Shown here piece after piece: positions 16,892 through 19,195 of a stretch of DNA of 19,195 bases. The DNA is taken from assembly GCF_004359215.1 (NCBI RefSeq), contig NC_090615.1, positions 1,321,255 through 1,340,449 of the forward strand, read 5' to 3'. Position numbers and translations under genes: made by a program. Origin of the DNA: Bremia lactucae (Eukaryota; Oomycota; Peronosporomycetes; Peronosporales; Peronosporaceae). Numbering within the stretch: the first letter of the stretch is position 1; the number at the start of each line of letters is the position of its first letter. The notes under the pieces were generated by a model that saw only the letters and a program-made list of their open reading frames with translations, was not told the origin of the DNA and searched no databases.

Positions 16892-17223
16892 TTATCGCGG
16901 CTGCCTTACCTTCGTCCGTTCAGTCACAGGCGTTTAGCGCTGCTGAACGACGTATTGCGGATCTCGAGAGTCAAGTCTCGCGATTGACCTCGGATCTCGT
17001 TGATGTCCGAGCGAAGGCTCGTCAGGGTTGTGAAAGCCTGAAGACTCGCTTGGACCTCTTTGAGAGGACAATGTTGAGGGATCCGCGTTACTCGCGTGAC
17101 GTTCCTCGCTCTCCAAGTCCTGTTCGTAGTGGGAGGCATCGGTCGGATCGCTTTTTGCCTTCACCGTCCCCCTCACCCGAACGACGCTCGACTCACAGTC
17201 GGCGTCACCATCGGTCTCCTTAG
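16852..17223 (+). other. Antisense open frame: coiled coil plus Arg/Ser-rich tail
   Basis: A 123-codon frame on the strand opposite the pol linker. It has a heptad pattern of I, L, V, L, L, V (in RIADLESQVSRLTSDLVDV) followed by an RS/SP-rich tail with repeated SPSP and RRS. The minus strand over the same bases reads as a low-complexity linker between integrase and chromodomain, so one of the two readings is a shadow. The start codon assignment is arbitrary. Confidence 0.3.
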
Positions 17224-17650
17224 ACGGATGGGGATATGTGACCTCATTTGGGTCTACGTACCGTTTCAGACGACCCACGTAAAATACGGGGTGCGTCTTC
17301 ATATACGGGAGAAGGGTGAGCCTATAATTTAGATCTCCAACCTCTTCTACCACCGTTAAGGGCCCACTGAAACGCGGCAACAACTTCGTAGTACCTCCAG
17401 GTAGTACAGAAATTGCATTTCTAGGTAGGGTAGCAGTACTTAATAGTACTTTTTCACCCACTCTAAAGCGTTCATTATTTTTGCGACCATTCTGGTCCGC
17501 ATATTTTTTTTGCTTGTCCTGTGCACTTGCCATTGCGTCACAGACTTTACGTGTGATGGCTCATCGCTCATCCACAAAGCGTTGAGCCTCGCTCACGCTT
17601 TTAGCAAACTCACATATGATACCGCGGAGAGGTCAGTCATAAAGCGTAGT
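16934..17650 (-). pseudogene. Integrase C-terminal region with GPY/F module, broken
   Basis: The frame reads from about FAKSVSEAQRFVDER through an in-frame TGA near 17562, then MASAQDKQKKYADQNGRKN, FRVGEKVLLST and RFSGPLTVVEEVG...YRLTLLP, followed by HPVFYVGRLKRYVDP. The last two stretches are the GPY/F module of Ty3/gypsy integrases. A polar linker continues to a TAA at 16934, before the chromodomain frame. The in-frame TGA upstream shows that the copy is inactive. Confidence 0.75.
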
Positions 17651-17727
17651 TATATTGACCACTGCTAAACTGGCAGGGTCACTAGCGCAAGTTTTAGTCG
17701 TTGAGATGATACCCTCATGGGTCATCG

Positions 17728-17994
17728 TCATATTGACGAAACTATGTCCCTCTTTCGCACCGAGCATAGTGAGGGGCCTTCCCCCAGTAAGAATCGGGCT
17801 GCGCACAAACAGGCCGGCGTCCGAGGATAGCGCAGTCCGTTATTATAAAACGGTGTCTCTTCCGTACTGGCGTGAACACTGTTATTTATACTGAACTCTA
17901 CAAAGGGCAATTGCTTGCTCCACTCTTTGGAACTCTTCAAAGGGCAATCGGTTGCTCCACTCTTTGGGAGTTGTGCTATAGTGCGCAAGACACT
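17728..17994 (-). pseudogene. Integrase fragment lacking the catalytic core
   Basis: The frame contains SVLRTIAQ, then EWSKQLPFVEFSINNSVHAS and GLRYPRTP, which are the end of the gypsy integrase core. Directly upstream, at about 17994-18003, the sequence becomes LANALSR, the end of the RNase H/connection region. The zinc-binding HHCC and the DDE catalytic region, expected between them, are absent, so this is an internal deletion. A 37-base tandem duplication lies inside. Confidence 0.75.
17894..17967. repeat. 37-bp perfect-length tandem duplication in integrase remnant
   Basis: Units 17894-17930 and 17931-17967 each begin AACTCT and end CACTCTTTGG, and differ at three positions. Because 37 is not a multiple of three it changes the frame: only the unit read second on the minus strand is in the integrase frame. 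Confidence 0.85.
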
Positions 17995-18466
17995 GCGCGA
18001 TAAAGCGTTAGCCAAGACATTCGACTTACCCGGCTAATATTCAACTTTGAAATTAAATTCAGAGAAAAATGTGAGCCATCTTGCTATTCTAGGCGAGAGG
18101 TGCGGTGAGTTTATTGCGAACGCAGTGATGCATGATCCGTATAAACCACAAATGGTTCGGTGCCCAGTAGGTGCACACGAATTTGACAAGAGCATACTTT
18201 ATTGAAAGTAGCTCTTCGTCATGAACGGGGTAATTTAGTCTCGCGGCTTTTAAAAGCCGGGACTGATAAGAGATGACGCGGTCAACACCGTCGTCATCCT
18301 TCTGCATGAGCGCGCTGCCGATTGCAAAATTACTTGCAGCGCAGACGTCGCGAAAAGGCTTATCCGCGTCTGGCAATGCCAAGACCGGTGTCTCCACAAG
18401 AGACTGCTTCACTGATGCGAACGCATCTTCTTGTTCTATTAACCAAACCCATGCTGTGTCCTTTTA
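17995..18466 (-). pseudogene. RNase H domain of gypsy pol, mutated
   Basis: From 18463 the frame reads KDTAWVWLIEQEDAFASVKQSLVETP, then the RNase H part ALPDADKPFRDVCAASNFAIGSALMQ, DDGVDRVISYQSR and NYPVHDEELL. The first catalytic Asp of the usual CDAS motif is Ala. A frameshift near 18170 moves the rest into other frames (YTDHASLR; then RIARWLTFFSEFNFKVEY, a TAG, and VLANALSR). Upstream it is separated from reverse transcriptase by stops at 18545-18547 and 18464-18466. Confidence 0.8.
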
Positions 18467-19195
18467 AAGGAGATCAGATAATGGTTTAGTTTGCTCAGCA
18501 TAATTCTTGCTGTACTTATGCAAGTAATTAGTAAGCCCAATGAATTAGCGCAAATCCTTTACAAGCCGTGGGATTGGCCATTTCTTTACTGATTTTATCT
18601 TGTCTGGGTCTGCTCGTACACCGTGCGTACCTACGATGCAACCCAGCACGGGTATCTCAGGGAACCCTATGACGAACTTTTGCAAGTTGACGTTCAATTG
18701 GGCGTCCTTTAAAGTCTGCAACACAGCGTGTAAATGACGCTTGTGCGACCCTATTGCTCTCAGCCCGTCCTCGGCTCTACTATGCACGAATACATCGTCA
18801 AAGTAATAAGGCGCGTAGGCACGGTGCTGACGCATCACGTGAGCCACCACTCGGATGAAAGTCGCTGGTGCGCTTTTCAAACCTTGGTGCATCACCACAA
18901 GCCACTCCCAAAGCATACCGCTTGCGGTGCTTACTGCCGTTTTGGCTACATCGGACTCTCTCATGAGTACCTGATAGTAGCCATCATTCAAATCCAACGC
19001 GGAAAAGATAGTTGACTTTCCCATGGAGTTCAACAAAACATCTTTCCGCGGGATTGGCGTTTGCGCCGGTATGGTCGCCGTGTTCAGCTTATTGTAAGCA
19101 TGAACCACGCGCCATCCACCTGTGGCTTTACGCACACAAAAGGTCGGGCTGCAGTGAGGCGATTTGCTCTCACGCACATGTCCCGCCTTGGCTCG
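18467..19195 (-). pseudogene. Reverse transcriptase of gypsy pol (5' end outside window)
   Basis: The frame is open from the window edge (RAKAGHVRESK) through SPTFCVRKATGGWRVVHAYNKLN, SALDLNDGYYQVLM, SGMLWEWLVV and the catalytic YFDDVFVHS to KDLR, where a TAA at 18545-18547 replaces what is usually a Gln codon. The next 27 codons (FIGLTNYLHKYSKNYAEQ...LSDLL) continue in frame to a second TAA at 18464-18466. The catalytic Asp pair is intact. The product would be a truncated RT without RNase H. Confidence 0.85.

Larger units (their letters stand above)
15238..19195 (-). mobile_element. Degenerate chromodomain Ty3/gypsy retrotransposon (partial)
   Basis: Minus-strand order is reverse transcriptase, RNase H, integrase remnant, GPY/F module, chromodomain, polypurine tract and LTR, as in chromoviruses. 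The pol frame is broken by stops, frameshifts, a 37-base duplication and loss of the integrase core, so the copy is defective. Gag, protease and the 5' LTR lie beyond 19195. Confidence 0.85.

Overview
The window looks like nuclear DNA from a plant-pathogenic oomycete of the Peronosporales (a downy mildew or Phytophthora relative). The reasons are an elicitin-type six-cysteine secreted protein, Inr+FPR style start-site motifs, very short intergenic distances, few and short introns, and Ty3/gypsy chromodomain retroelements whose LTRs begin TGTAACGG and end CCGTTACA. The species cannot be fixed from the sequence alone.

Layout. Positions 1-811 are the 3' tail and 3' LTR of a retroelement on the + strand. 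Positions 1444-8489 hold an M13 (neprilysin-like) zinc metallopeptidase locus. It has an N-terminally truncated copy on the minus strand (1537-2784) and a full-length copy on the plus strand (6106-8388), arranged head to head around a decayed palindromic promoter. A 7-N gap (5012-5018) sits exactly at the junction of a 2.29-kb direct repeat (2723-5011 = 5019-7307). I read this as two overlapping contigs that were never merged, so the apparent third, interrupted M13 copy (3810-5011) is probably the same gene or its other allele.

Positions 8528-13452 are a compact housekeeping block. It contains a CorA/Mrs2-superfamily Mg2+ transporter with an EF-hand N-terminus (minus strand, two exons, 79-nt intron), a UFD1-UBX-UBA fusion protein (plus strand) and the exosome subunit EXOSC7/Rrp42 (minus strand). 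UFD1 and the transporter are divergent; UFD1 and EXOSC7 are convergent and about 140 bp apart. A secreted, probably GPI-anchored elicitin-like gene (14327-14887) follows.

Positions 15238-19195 are a decayed minus-strand Ty3/gypsy element. Reading leftwards it shows reverse transcriptase, RNase H, an integrase whose catalytic core is missing, a GPY/F module, a chromodomain, an odd coding-like stretch in the opposite strand, a polypurine tract and the 3' LTR. The two retroelements have their 3' LTRs facing inward, so they bracket a gene island of about 14.4 kb.

The genes are not a pathway. The quality-control proteins (UFD1 fusion with Cdc48/p97; exosome subunit) and the transporter are core cell biology. 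The M13 peptidase and elicitin-like protein are the secretory or surface component. The most notable points are the palindromic head-to-head peptidase pair with its assembly duplication, the UFD1-UBX-UBA architecture, the intron inside an EF-hand loop, LTRs built from serial hairpins, and the antisense coding-like stretch in the defective gypsy element.
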